This document shows, one piece after another, positions 43,695 through 54,800 of a stretch of 64,000 nt of DNA. Numbering within the stretch: the first letter of the stretch is position 1; every line of letters starts with the position of its first letter. The DNA is from Poa pratensis. Taxonomy: Eukaryota > Streptophyta > Magnoliopsida > Poales > Poaceae. The position numbers and the translations under genes are program-made. Location of the stretch: the NCBI GenBank assembly GCA_947311845.1, contig CAMZMU010000034.1, forward strand, positions 88,190,608 through 88,254,607, in the 5' to 3' direction. The notes beneath the pieces were generated by a model, which saw only the letters and a list, made by a program, of their open reading frames with translations, was not told where the DNA came from and searched no databases.

Positions 43695-44357
43695 TTTGAA
43701 GTTTTGGTATCAGAGCAGGACTGCCGGTAGGAAATCCACGTTGAGTCTAGTGTTTGTGAAAACTATTTTGAACCTAAAATTGAGTTGAGATTTAGTTGAG
43801 AAAATCTCGTTAGGATTCTTTTTACTCCTTATCTGAGTTACCTTACCTTGTATTAATTTGAAAAGGTAGGTCTGTCTCTTCTGGTCGTTCAAATCTAGGT
43901 GCCTCTTTCGGCAGGTCGTTTCTGAACCATTTGACTTACGGTTGAGCTTTCTAAAGTGTGGTGTGTGTTCCGAGTTCAATATTTCTCTTGGTTAACCTGA
44001 GAGATCCCCTTTTATCATGTTTTCCGAAGTTTGTGGCTTCCACATCCTTCTGTTTCAGGATTCGATGTTTCCTTTGACCTCAGATGTCTCCTTTTGATCT
44101 GCTTAGGTGCTTCTGAAGCTATAAAGTATGGCTATTGCAAGCTACATCGTGATTACTACCCTTTAGTGTCCTCCATGTCACTCGTCTAGTAGTTACTCAT
44201 TTCTTTGGTTTCAACCCTGGGACTTGACTGAACGTCCCGGTTTGTACCTGATTGCAGTGTGTTGAATCATACGGTTTCTTAACCATGTGGTGCGCATGCT
44301 ATCAGTACATGATGCTGACTTTTAACCCAAGTTCCATTCTGTTGATCTCTGAGGTAA
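43695..44357 (+). other. Retrotransposon leader after the 5S-type LTR
   Basis: Contains the PBS at 43705-43716, then about 640 bases with no open frame above noise. It could be the leader of the 5S-LTR element, with the copia body either belonging to it or being a separate, 5'-truncated neighbour. No boundary signal at about 44350 decides this. Confidence 0.4.
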
Positions 44358-46613
44358 ATTTCAATCATAGTTCAAGCTATTATTAGGCAAAACAATCTTT
44401 TGTGTTCTCCTTCAGACAATCATATTTTAGTGTGTGATGCTTGCCAGCGTGGGAAAAGTCGTCAGTTATCTAATTCTACATCGTATCGTGTTTCCACCAT
44501 GCCTCTTGAATTGAGTCATTCTGATGTTTGGGGCCCTGCGGTCTCGTCTTCTGGTGGTTTTAAATATTATGTCAGTTTCATTGACGACTACTCTCGTTTT
44601 TGCTGGATTTATCTTCTCAAACACAAGTCTGATGTCGAGCAGGTTTTTTACGCCTTTCAGGCGCATGTTGAACGCCTTTTGGGCTCCAAAATCAAGTCAG
44701 TTCAGTCCGATTGGGGCGGTGAATATCACAAGCTGCATCGCTATTTTCAGCGCACGGGCATCTCTCACCGTGTGTACTGCCCCCATACGTCCCAACAAAA
44801 TGGTGTTGCGGAACGTAAGCACCGTCACCTAGTCGAAACAGGTCTTGCTCTGCTTGCGCACGCCTCTCTACCATTACGCTTTTGGGATGAAACTTTTCTC
44901 ACGGCTTGCTATCTCATAAACCGAAAGCCCACCCCTGTTATTCAGCAAGATACACCTATACATCGCCTGCTACGTGTCCCTCCCAACTATAATTTTCTTC
45001 GCATTTTCGGCTGCGCGTGCTGGCCTAGTCTTCGGAAGTATAACACGCATAAGCTCGAGTTTCGCTCTGAAATGTGCGTCTTTCTAGGATATAGTCCTCT
45101 GCATAAGGGATACAAGTGTTTGAATAGATCTATGGGGCGCATCTATATCTCTCGTGACGTTGTTTTCGACGAGTCTGTTTTTCCTTTTGCCACTCCTGGT
45201 GTCACGGTTGATGTTTCCACTCTCGAGCACTCCATCACCTTTCCGTCCTCCGAACCGGCTACGAGTGCTCATGTGCTAAATTACGATCTGTCCTATTTGT
45301 CTACTGATTTGTCTCCTACAGGCTTTGTGTCACCTCAGGAACAACCCCAGCACACGTCGGCCACTCCCGCTGTTGCCGATCCCGTGATCGACGTGCATGT
45401 GCATGTCCCAACTCCCAACGCGGCGTCCTCACCTGACACGCATGGGCCGCCGAGCGAGCAGCCATCCAGCCCGTCCTCGCCTGACGCGCATGGGCCGTCG
45501 AGCGCGCAGTCGTTGACCCCCCCCCCTTCATCGCCCACGCGAGGCTCCTCCTCCGCGCCGCCCAGTGCTTCTGGGCTGGCTGCTTCGGCCCAGTCCGCGT
45601 CGCCTTCTACTAGCATCCCGCTGGTCGCGACGCGCCCGACTGCGCCCGCTCCGCCTCCTGGTCATGCTATGACTACTCGCATCCGTGACGGCACTCGTCG
45701 TGAGAAGAAGATCACTGATGTCACAGTTCGATATGATCGCCATCGCCGTGCTTTCTTCGCTGCTCCTACCTCCCATTGGGAGGCTCTCCGCGAGTCTGCA
45801 TGGCGTGACGCAATGTCTGATGAGTTTGCTGCCCTTCGTCAGACCAATACAAGGGCCCTTGTGCCGCGCCCTCCTGGTGTCAACTTGGTCAGCTGCAAGT
45901 GGATTATCATGACCAAGCATCGCCCAGATGGTTCCGTTGATAAGCACAAGGCCCGGTTAGTTGCTTGCGGTTTTACACAGCAACATGGCATTGACTATGG
46001 CGGCACGTTCAGTCATGTCGTGAAGCCCGCCACTGTTCACTTGGTTCTCTCCCTGGCAGTCTCTCGCGGATGGACGCTTCGTCAGGTTGATGTGAGCAAT
46101 GCCTTTCTCCATGGTTTTCTGACAGAGGAGGTCTATATGCAGCAGCCACCCGGTTTTGAAGATCCACAGTTTCCGACTCACGTTTGCAAGTTGCAGCGTG
46201 CTCTCTATGGTCTTAAGCAGTCTCCTCGCGCCTGGTATGCCCGTTTGAGTGCTCGGTTACTTGAGCTTGGTTTCACTTCTTCCAAGGCCGACACCTCTCT
46301 GTTCATTTTCTTCCATGGGGCTGTTCAGATCTATATGCTGGTATACGTCAATGATATTGTCATTGCCGGGTCTACTCCTGTTGCGGTTGATCGTCTGGTG
46401 CATTCTCTCTCGGATAGTTTTCCTATCAAGGATCTTGGCCCGCTGAATTATTTTCTTGGATTAGAAGCGTCTTCCAATTCCGGGGCCCTAAGTGTGACAC
46501 AGCACAAGTATGCTCTTGACCTGCTTCATCGTGTCAAAATGGAGAATTGTAAGCCTACTTCTACTCCGCTTGATACCTCAGAGAAGTTAGCCGTGATGGT
46601 GGAAACCCACTAG
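44358..46613 (+). pseudogene. Ty1/copia pol: GAG-pre-integrase remnant, integrase, reverse transcriptase
   Basis: The frame is open from just after a stop at 44355. It begins within the GAG-pre-integrase region (VQAIIRQNNLLCSPSDNH). The integrase core follows with SHSDVWGP, SFIDDYSRFCWIY, QSDWGGEY (where plant copia usually has D.GGE) and PHTSQQNGVAERKHRH. A Pro/Ser-rich linker (about residues 320-420) leads to the reverse transcriptase (CKWIIMTKHRPDGSVDKHKARLVA, DVSNAFLHG, GLKQSPRAWY). The catalytic box reads YVNDI where YVDD is standard, so a catalytic Asp is replaced by Asn. Gag and protease are missing. The frame ends after LAVMVETH by a one-base shift near 46590. Confidence 0.92.
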
Positions 46614-47124
46614 GTGTTGATGATGCTTTCCGATACCGTAGTGTGGTTGGGGGTCTGCAGTATTTAACCCTCACTCGGCCGAACATTTCCTTTGCTGTCA
46701 ACAAGGTGTATCAGTTTCTCTCGCAGCCGACAGAGATACATTGGGAAGCCGTGAAGCGCATATTGTGCTACGTCAAGGGCACCATCACCACCGGTCTGCT
46801 CTTTCGGAAGTCCTCCTCTACCGATGTCAGTATTTTTACGGATGCAGACTGGGCAGGGTGTGTTGATGATCGACGCTCTACCGGAGGTTTTTCCATCTTT
46901 GTAGGCCCAAACTTGATTTCCTGGAGCTCGAAGAAGCAGCCTACCGTCTCGAGGTTTAGTACCGAGACAGAGTACAAAGCATTGGCAAATGGGGCTGCCG
47001 AGGCCATGTCGGTTGAGTCGTTACTCAAGGAGCTTGGCGTTTTACAGCAGCGCACACCAATTCTGTGGTGTGACAATTTAGGGGCTACATACCTGACAGC
47101 AAACCCAGTGTTTCTTGCTCGGAC
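46592..47124 (+). pseudogene. copia RNase H, frameshifted and cut by a hAT insertion
   Basis: In the next frame the polyprotein continues: [19 protein letters not shown], then the RNase H core [40 protein letters not shown] and [17 protein letters not shown]. At 47124, inside the codons following NPVFLART, the sequence passes directly into the hAT end CAGGGGCGG. The remainder of RNase H and the 3' LTR must lie beyond the nested insertions, outside the window. Confidence 0.92.
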
Positions 47125-47191
47125 CAGGGGCGGACCCACGTAGGGCCAACGGGGGTCACTGGACACCGGGTAACTTTTCGTTTTACCTGTA

Positions 47192-48643
47192 CTAGCAAAC
47201 ATGCCCGTGCGTTGCCACGGGCGAACAAATTTCGACCTAATACGTAGATAATATATTACACATTAAAATTTACACAAAAATAGATCAGCAAATCGAAAAG
47301 GTAAGGTGAACTGGAAGAACAGAGCACCCAAATCTTCTAAATAATTTCTTCATGTAGGCCGTCAAAATGACCTCACGACACACAACTATCCCTCTGAATA
47401 CATTTGTTAATCTGGACAAAGCAGTTCGATTTGCCTTGTATAAAACATGTTACAAGAATCAATCAAATGGACCCAACCCATTATATCCCAAACGTAACAT
47501 CAATTGTGAGCTACAGCAGTTTCCTTAAGAAACATACTTTCTTATAGCCAATTGATAACCTTATTTGCATAATCATTTGCAACATGTTCCAGTAACAGCA
47601 CCATTGTGCTGAGTACGAGCTAGGCCATCAACTAAGCTATCTTTTGTGACACCTAAGTTGCTTCCCCTGTAGAAAATTTCTAGCTGTCTAGCTGATTGAA
47701 AGGTGGAAATATACTGACCGACAGAGTAGGGGATACGATTCGTATCACACGAACCCCAATTTCTTCCTCGTTGCCGGTCGGCAGGCTCGTGCGCAGAGTG
47801 CCGGCCGCTGCGTGGAGCTGTGCCGGAGGGCGCTTAGCATGTAGAGCCAGCTATCGGCCACGGTCACCATCTGCCGGCGACCACGAGCTCCTACCACCAG
47901 CTCCACCATGGCGCTCGCACGAAAGAACCTGTGGCCGTAAAGCACGGACGCGGGCTCACGCCGGTAAGGCAATCGCTCAATCTAGGTGAAGGCATCCGCA
48001 AAGCTAGGAAGAAGACATACTCGAAGGAGGCCAGCTCGCGGCGGAGCTTGTCAGCCACGGCGACCCACGGCCAGCGCGCCGCCTTCCCCCTGCTCCCCTG
48101 CTCGCAGATGCCCCCTTGACCGCCAACACAGCGCCGCACGCGCCGGCCGGCCCTTCCCTCTCCCTCGCGTCCTCCTGCCTAGCCCTCCTTCAAACTTCCG
48201 CTCCCATGGAGGTGGCCGGCAGCACAGCAGGCCCACGCAGGAGGGGAGGAGGGACCTAGAGAACCGCATCGGGAAAGCTCCGGATGAAGGCGCCGTCGAG
48301 GAACGCGTCCCGACACCCGACGACCGCAAGGGCTTCAGTGTGTCCCCGCATTAAGACGAGGTGGAGGACGCTTCCCGGACCCCGGCGGCCAAGATGGCTT
48401 CCAACGCGGTGTGCAGGTGGCGGCGTTCCCTCGGGGATTCCGCCGGCGGCCGCTTCGTCCCGTCGCCCCGTCGGTCGCTGCCAGGAGAAGGGTTGGGTGG
48501 ATAGGGTTGAGGGGCAGTTTTTTCTGTCGGAAATATCACTTGGCGGTGGCATATGGTGTAATATTTTCTGACGTGCAGGGACAAAATCAGAACTTCAAAA
48601 AAACGTATCACCACGGTCGTTTTTCAATATTATATAGTAAAGA
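47192..48643 (-). mobile_element. Helitron on minus strand, 1452 bp, within the hAT
   Basis: Minus-strand 5' end TCTTTACTATATAATATTG starts at 48643. The 3' end has hairpin CCCGTGGCAACGCACGGG (47221-47204), eight bases, then CTAG at 47195-47192. Flanks are A at 47191 and T at 48644, the Helitron A/T target. Both ends match the Helitron at 20629-22581. No Rep/helicase is encoded. The GC-rich interior (47740-48500) has several frames on both strands, for example minus 47891-48139 with AVADKLRRELASFEYVFFLA, that look like captured gene pieces I cannot name. Confidence 0.9.
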
Positions 48644-49275
48644 TATATAGCCCAGGAATTGAGCGTGACACCGGTAATTTTTTTTGTGGACACCGGATGC
48701 TAGCGTGCGGCCCATCAAGTGCGCAGCCCAGCCAGACTGAGGACGCAGACGTGGCCCATCTAGCGCACAACTGATCAGCTCGATCGATCCCCTATCTGCA
48801 CATACGTGCGTCGCTTCGTCTCTTTCTCATCGCATCGCCCTCGCCTCCTCGAAAATCTCTGATTCTCCAGATCGAAAATCGCCGGTGAAGAGCAGGGGAA
48901 AAGGTACGATGATGCGCATGGCTCATCCCTGACCCTCCTTAAGTGATTTCCCTTTCAGCTTTTGTCTAATACTTTGCATATTCTGTCCTCTTGAATGCAG
49001 TAGCAGTACTAGGGTTTGCCGATTTGGGGAGTTGGATTATTGGACACCAAATTGCACTTTGTTTCTTCTGCGTTATTCCTCAATTGACGGCTGACGAACA
49101 CAAGGCTGGGCAAGGCATAATGTCGCGTAAGTTTAACTCCTAAACTCCAGAGTCCAGAAACGTACATTACAAATAGTTAATATACTTTACTTATTGTTCT
49201 GTACTTCTATAATTATAATCTTATTACTTATGTAGCATTGTGTTAAATATGAATTGGCAAATTACAGGACAATTT

Positions 49276-50984
49276 ATGGAAAACTTTTTGAAAAAGAGGA
49301 AGGCATCGACACAAGATGAAAATGCTGGTCCATCACATGAAGGCAATGATACGCTCGGTGATACCCCATCAGATGAACCGGATCATGCCATGGACGAGGA
49401 CCAGGATGACGTCCCATCAAATGAACCAGATGATGACCTAGATGATCTCCATTCTCATGAAGGTGAACACGATTCTGTCACCAATACAGGGAACTCATCA
49501 CAAGATCAGGAAGATATCAACTGGGAAGAGGATATTGAATTTGATCCCGGCAAACGGAGAAGCATTGATGAGTATCCTCCCAATATAAAGGATATGGTGA
49601 GAAGAAAGTATTTGGCTAATGGGCCATGTCAACCTCGGACTTTTCATTTTCCAACAAGAAAAATATGTGGTAGAGATCGAAGATTTAATCCAGAATGGTT
49701 TGATCAATATGGGAGTTGGCTTGAATACAGTGAGTCCACGGATAAAGCATATTGTTTTTGTTGTTTCTTATTTAGACGTCGCAATAAAAAAGAAGCTGGA
49801 TATGCAGCATTTGTGATAGATGGTTGGAATAGTTGGAACAAAAAATATAGGTTGAAGGAGCATGTAGGAGATGTCAACAGTGTTCACAACCAAGCAAAAA
49901 GAGATTCTGAAGCTTTATTGAAGCAGCCGCAGCACATTTATGTTGCTCTAAATAATCAAAGTAATGCTGCAAAGAAGGCATATTACACTAGACTAAATGC
50001 TTCAATTGATGTCTCTAGCAAGGGTTGCCTTTTCGTGGTCACAACGAGTCTGAGGAGTCCTCTAATAAAGGTAATTTTAAGGAATTTCATGACTATACAG
50101 CGGAGCAAAATCCAGCGGTAGGCAAGGTTGTGGGCCATAATGCTCCAGGTAATAATCAGTTGACTTCCCCAAAGATTCAAAAGGCCATAGCTGAATGTTT
50201 TCCAAAGGAGATTTTGCATTCTATTCTTGAATAAATTGGACATGATGTATTTTGTTTGCTAGTTGATGAGTCAAGGGATGTGGCTGGTAAGGAACAAATG
50301 GCAGTGGTCCTGCGATTTGTTGGTAAATGTGGAACCGTAAAAGAGAGGTTAGTTGGCCTTGTTCATGTGAAAGAGACAACTTCTAAATACCTCAAGTCTG
50401 CCATTGATTCTTTATTCGTGGAACTTAAGTTAAGTATTAAGCAAGTTAGAGGCCAAGGATATGATTGCGCAAGCAATATGCATGGTGAGTTTAATGGTTT
50501 GCAGTTTTTGATCATGAAAGAAAACAACACTGCCTATTATGTTCATTGTTTTGCACACCAGCTGCAGTTAGTCGTCGTGGCTGTTGTAAAGAAGCACAAA
50601 TGGATTGGTAATTTTTTTTTTGATTTGATCTATGTACTGCTGAATGTGGTAAACGGATCTTCAAAGAGAAAAGACATGATCCGAGATAAATATAAAGAAC
50701 AAGTACGTGAAGCCTTAGGTTGTGGTCAGCTCCAAAGTGGGACGGGATTAAATCAAGAGCTAGCTCTTCAACGACCTGGAGACACTCGATGGAGTTCTCA
50801 CTTTAGAACTCTTAATGGTTTGATTGATTTATTCCCTACAGTCGTCAAAGTACTTGAATATGTGGAAGAAGCAGACAAGGATGACACAAATAGAAGGCAA
50901 GCATGTTGCCTTCTTATTTATTTCCAGTCATTTGATTTTGTGTTCTACCTACAGCTTATGTTCACTATATTATCTTTTTTTTAA
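49276..50984 (+). pseudogene. hAT-associated transposase (TTF-type zinc finger, DUF4371), broken
   Basis: The likely start is ATG 49276 (MENFLKKRKAST), just after a TTACAG acceptor, so at least one leader intron is probable. An acidic N-terminal region is followed by the TTF-type zinc finger (about residues 125-200: PCQPRTFHFP, YSESTDKAYCFCCFLFR), then DUF4371 (LLVDESRDVAGKEQM, GQGYDCASNMHGEFNGLQ, YYVHCFAHQLQLVVVAV) and GDTRWSSHFRTL. This is the zinc finger MYM-type 1-like group of plant hAT transposases. Lesions: a short deletion and frameshift near 50020, after which coding resumes with QGLPFRGHNES; a TAA at 50232-50234 inside LE-IGHDVF; and a LINE inserted after MFTIL at about 50975. The C-terminal hAT dimerisation domain is cut off. 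Confidence 0.9.
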
Positions 50985-51827
50985 ACGAGGCAAAAGCTTT
51001 GCCTTTATATTGATATAGGAGAAGCAAACAACACAAGAGGCCGAAGCCCAAAGTAAAGATTACAAAGTCTCCCCCGTTTCAAAAAAATCGAAGCTTCACA
51101 TCATCCGATGATTTCTGCCAGCTTCTTGGCTCCAGCAAGGATCCAGTTTCTGCTCTCGTTGTTTATGTGTTGGAAGAGGACGGAAGGCATCGTGAATTTG
51201 TTGTTGAAGACCCTCGCGTTCCGCTCCTTCCAAATCTCCCAGGTGATCAGAATGATTGCCGTCTACATGCCCTGGCGAGATGGGGAAGGCGTCGTGGCTA
51301 GCTCCTTCCAATAGTCGAAGACAGTGGGCTTGGTCACTGCAAGACTATGGGTGATGGCGGGGCAGTGAAGCCAGAGAGAAGCATCCTCCCAGATCCTCTT
51401 AGAGTAGCGGCACTCGAAAAGCATGTGCCTTCCTGTCTCGGGCTGGCATCTGCACAGCTGACAAACAGCCTGGTGTGGCCATCCCCTGATGGCGAGACGG
51501 TCCGACGTCCATAGACGGTTTTGGACAGCAAGCCATGCGAAGAAGGAGCACTTAGGAGGGGCCCAGGTGTTCCAAACGATGTTTCTGAAGGAGCAGGAGG
51601 AGGCGCCGATGAACTGCGCTTTGTAAGCCGACTTGGCCGAGTAAACCCCAGAGGTCGAGAGGGTCCAAGTGATAGTGTCGGCAGTTCCGGGGGACAGGGT
51701 GATCCCCTAAGTGAGGGTCCAGATATTGACGAACTGGGAGATTTGAAGTTGTCGACGGCCAGGTCTGAGATCCATTTGTAGTCAGCAAGAGCCTCAGAGA
51801 CGTTTCTGTTCTTCCGCTTGAAGGCCA
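50975..51827 (-). mobile_element. LINE 3' part on minus strand, inserted in hAT transposase
   Basis: A T run at 50975-50982 is the A tail of a minus-strand LINE. Minus frames at 51334-51846 and 51552-51869 together give ORF2 C-terminal sequence (AFKRKNRNVSEALADYKWI, then VYGRRTV.. in an offset frame) including the zf-RVT type region seen in other grass LINEs. Several frameshifts are present. The element is interrupted at 51827 by the CACTA, so its 5' part lies beyond the window. Confidence 0.85.
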
Positions 51828-51856
51828 CACTAGTACAAAACGACACATCAGATACC

Positions 51857-54800
51857 TGTCACATCCCAAATTTTGGAACTAAGAAAAACCTAGTTTTACA
51901 AGACCCAAAATTCAGAACCAACAAAAACTTTTTGAAATACTTCACTAATGATTGTATTTTTCTTCCTATTGCCCTATTTGACCTGGTGTGACTTGTTGCT
52001 TAAGCTGCTTGACCAATAAATATCAACCTATGAACCCAATCGGGATGAAATACCTTTACTCTTTGTGATCATGTCATGACAAGGAAAAATTCCATATATC
52101 TTCTCCAGTCTTATTTGACCAACTCCTTTTTCAATGATGTTTTGTTTTTAGCAACAACCCAATGGCCTATGATTGAGAAAGTAAAAGTATTTCCAAAATT
52201 TACTTGTTCATAAACTAAGGAGAACTATATACTATCTCCTACCTATTTTCAACATTACTAATTCTCAAGGTATTTACAACTCTTATGATTAAAACCCCTA
52301 GTTTCACTTCTTTTAGAAATAATGCATGTGGTAAATATTAACCCATATGTTTTCTACTATCTAAGCCTCTTGAAGACTATAAGATTTTGTGTTGTGGATC
52401 TCTCGGCATCTTATTGTCATGTGTGGTCACCATGTCACTTAAACATATTAAGGGTTTTGGAGATTTGTTGATTGCTTTTGGTTTGTGTTTGATCATCATC
52501 TCCCCAATTGTTTGAGTGCTCTGATGTGCTTAGGATGTTGAATTGCTTGTTTGATTTTGGCTTGTTGAATGCTTTGACTTGTGTGACTTGCTGGTGTGTA
52601 TTATTATCTGAACCTAAGCAAGATGAGTGCACACTTGCAAATTCATCCTAGTTAGCAATTACTTGTGTGGGGAGAGCATAAAATTACTCTTATTATCTTT
52701 CTTAGGCTTGAAGCCTATGTTCCCTTATTTATGAACCAAAAGCCTAATTCCAAAGTTTTACAAGAAATGATAAATATTTTCAAAGTAGGATTTTATTAAG
52801 GATAACTTTTGTGATTTATATTCTGTACTCTCTCACTTCACTCAAAACAATAATTATCTTTGGTATTTGTTTTTAACTATTTTCAAAAGAGGCTAGAAAT
52901 GGTTATTGATTTATTTTGAGAACAAAAGTGTTTCAAAAATATGGGGATCTATATGCTATCTCCTATATACTGCTCAATCTTGATAATTTCAACTCTATCT
53001 TATAAACTCCTATTTTCACTCTTTTGGAAACCATAACAGTGGGAAATATACTACCCATGTATTTTAGCAACCCCTCTTGAAAAATATCAAACTTATTGAG
53101 TCAAGCTTGTTTCAACATTATTATTGTTACGATGATACCTGATTTCCATCCCACCACCTATCTGAATATTTGAAATTTGGTTGAAAGCTTATATTGTTTG
53201 CTTGTTTGACTTATGTTTGTGTTGATTGTTATTTCCTTGTTTTATTGTTTGCTTGGGTGAATAATTACACAACAGTAATTGAACTTAAAGTTGAAAACAC
53301 ACATATCACAATTTGGAATGTGACTTAAATTTAAAACAAACTCCTCAAATTATTCCACAAATGGAAATTAAGATCAGGAGTTAAAGAAATGATCTTAATA
53401 AATTATTTTCCCTACCTAACCCTCTATTTCCTTCAAACCAATACTTTCTTTATGAAAATAAAAAAAATTATGTGAAGTTAATATATTTGTCAAGAAAGTT
53501 CCAAGAATTCAAAACAATACCTCTCACTTGCTTTTGAAATACTAAAGGAGTATCAAATTGGTTTTACCCAAAAATAACATATTTAAACCCTATGAACAAA
53601 TGTGGTTCAAAACATTTTATTTTGCAACACCAATTTTTGTGGAGCTTCTACATGTTATGGGGAGGCTACATGAATATTTTCAGAATTTTTGAAATGGTTT
53701 TAGTGCCTCAATTAAATCCCTAAAATGCTACTGGTTTTAAAAAGGAAATAAAAGAAACAGAAAAGGAGGAAGTGCAGGGGGTTTTCTGCAAAAGCTTCAT
53801 CCTCTTCCTGTAGCGACCCGAGCGGCCGAGCCGCACCAGCTCGCTCGCCGCCCATGCCCTCCGCCCGCCGCCGTACAGCTCGGAGAGGATAAGACCGCCA
53901 CGCTGCCGTGCTGCTCCAATCACTCCTGCATCTCACCTGCTCCCTCCCTCTGTCTGCTCCTCCCCACGGCACCGAACCCTAGCCATGGCTGCCGAGCTCG
54001 CCGTCGCGCATCGCCGGCGATTGAAGCCTCCCAGACCAGATCGAAGACCACCGGAAGCTCCGCTGCGTCGTCCTCTACATCCTTGCCGCCAGAATCGAGC
54101 CGGGAAGCCGCGAATCGAGCGGGGCATCCTCATCCTCTTCCTCACCGGCCACCACCTTGCCGGGAAGCTCGCGAGCAATTTCGTCCATCATCCTCTGCCA
54201 TTTTCGTTTCTCTGAGATCCCCTCATCGCGAGCTATCTCATGGACATCACCTTTTCTTTTTAGGAGCACCGGAGTCGCCGTCCCCGTCCTCGCGCTGCTC
54301 CCTGCGCGCCTCGCTCGTCCATGCGTGTCGAGAGGAGGACGACGACCTCGTACCTGTTCGCCTCGCGCGAGCTGGCGGGCCAGCCCATTGCCGAGCAGCC
54401 CAGCTCGCGGCAGATCCAGCCCACTGACATTTTTTTAGTTGTTTTTATTCTTTTCTCACAGATCTGTTTCTGACACTTTGGTTTAAATCCATCTAAATTA
54501 GTTCCAGTTTGAATCTGGCCAAACCAAAAATCATAGAGGCATCTAAACACGTTTCCAACCACACAGTGAAGAAAAACAACAAAAAGGTGTTTAGGATTAT
54601 TTCCTAGAAATGCTCTTGCAAGACTGTTCAAATTCAATCAAAATTTGTTTGATTGAGTTTTAAACCTCAGAAAATTGCAAACCAAAATTTCCTGGATAGC
54701 CTGAAGTGATACCTTTCCAGATATGTTGGTTTTGCTTTCAAATGAAACATAAAACAAAAGTTATATTCATTCTTGTAAACACACCAGGGGCTCTTTAGTG

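Noticed and set aside
53720..54440. GC-rich frames within the solo LTR as a gene
   Set aside because: They overlap on both strands, have no domain, and lie inside the ATACC-bounded LTR.
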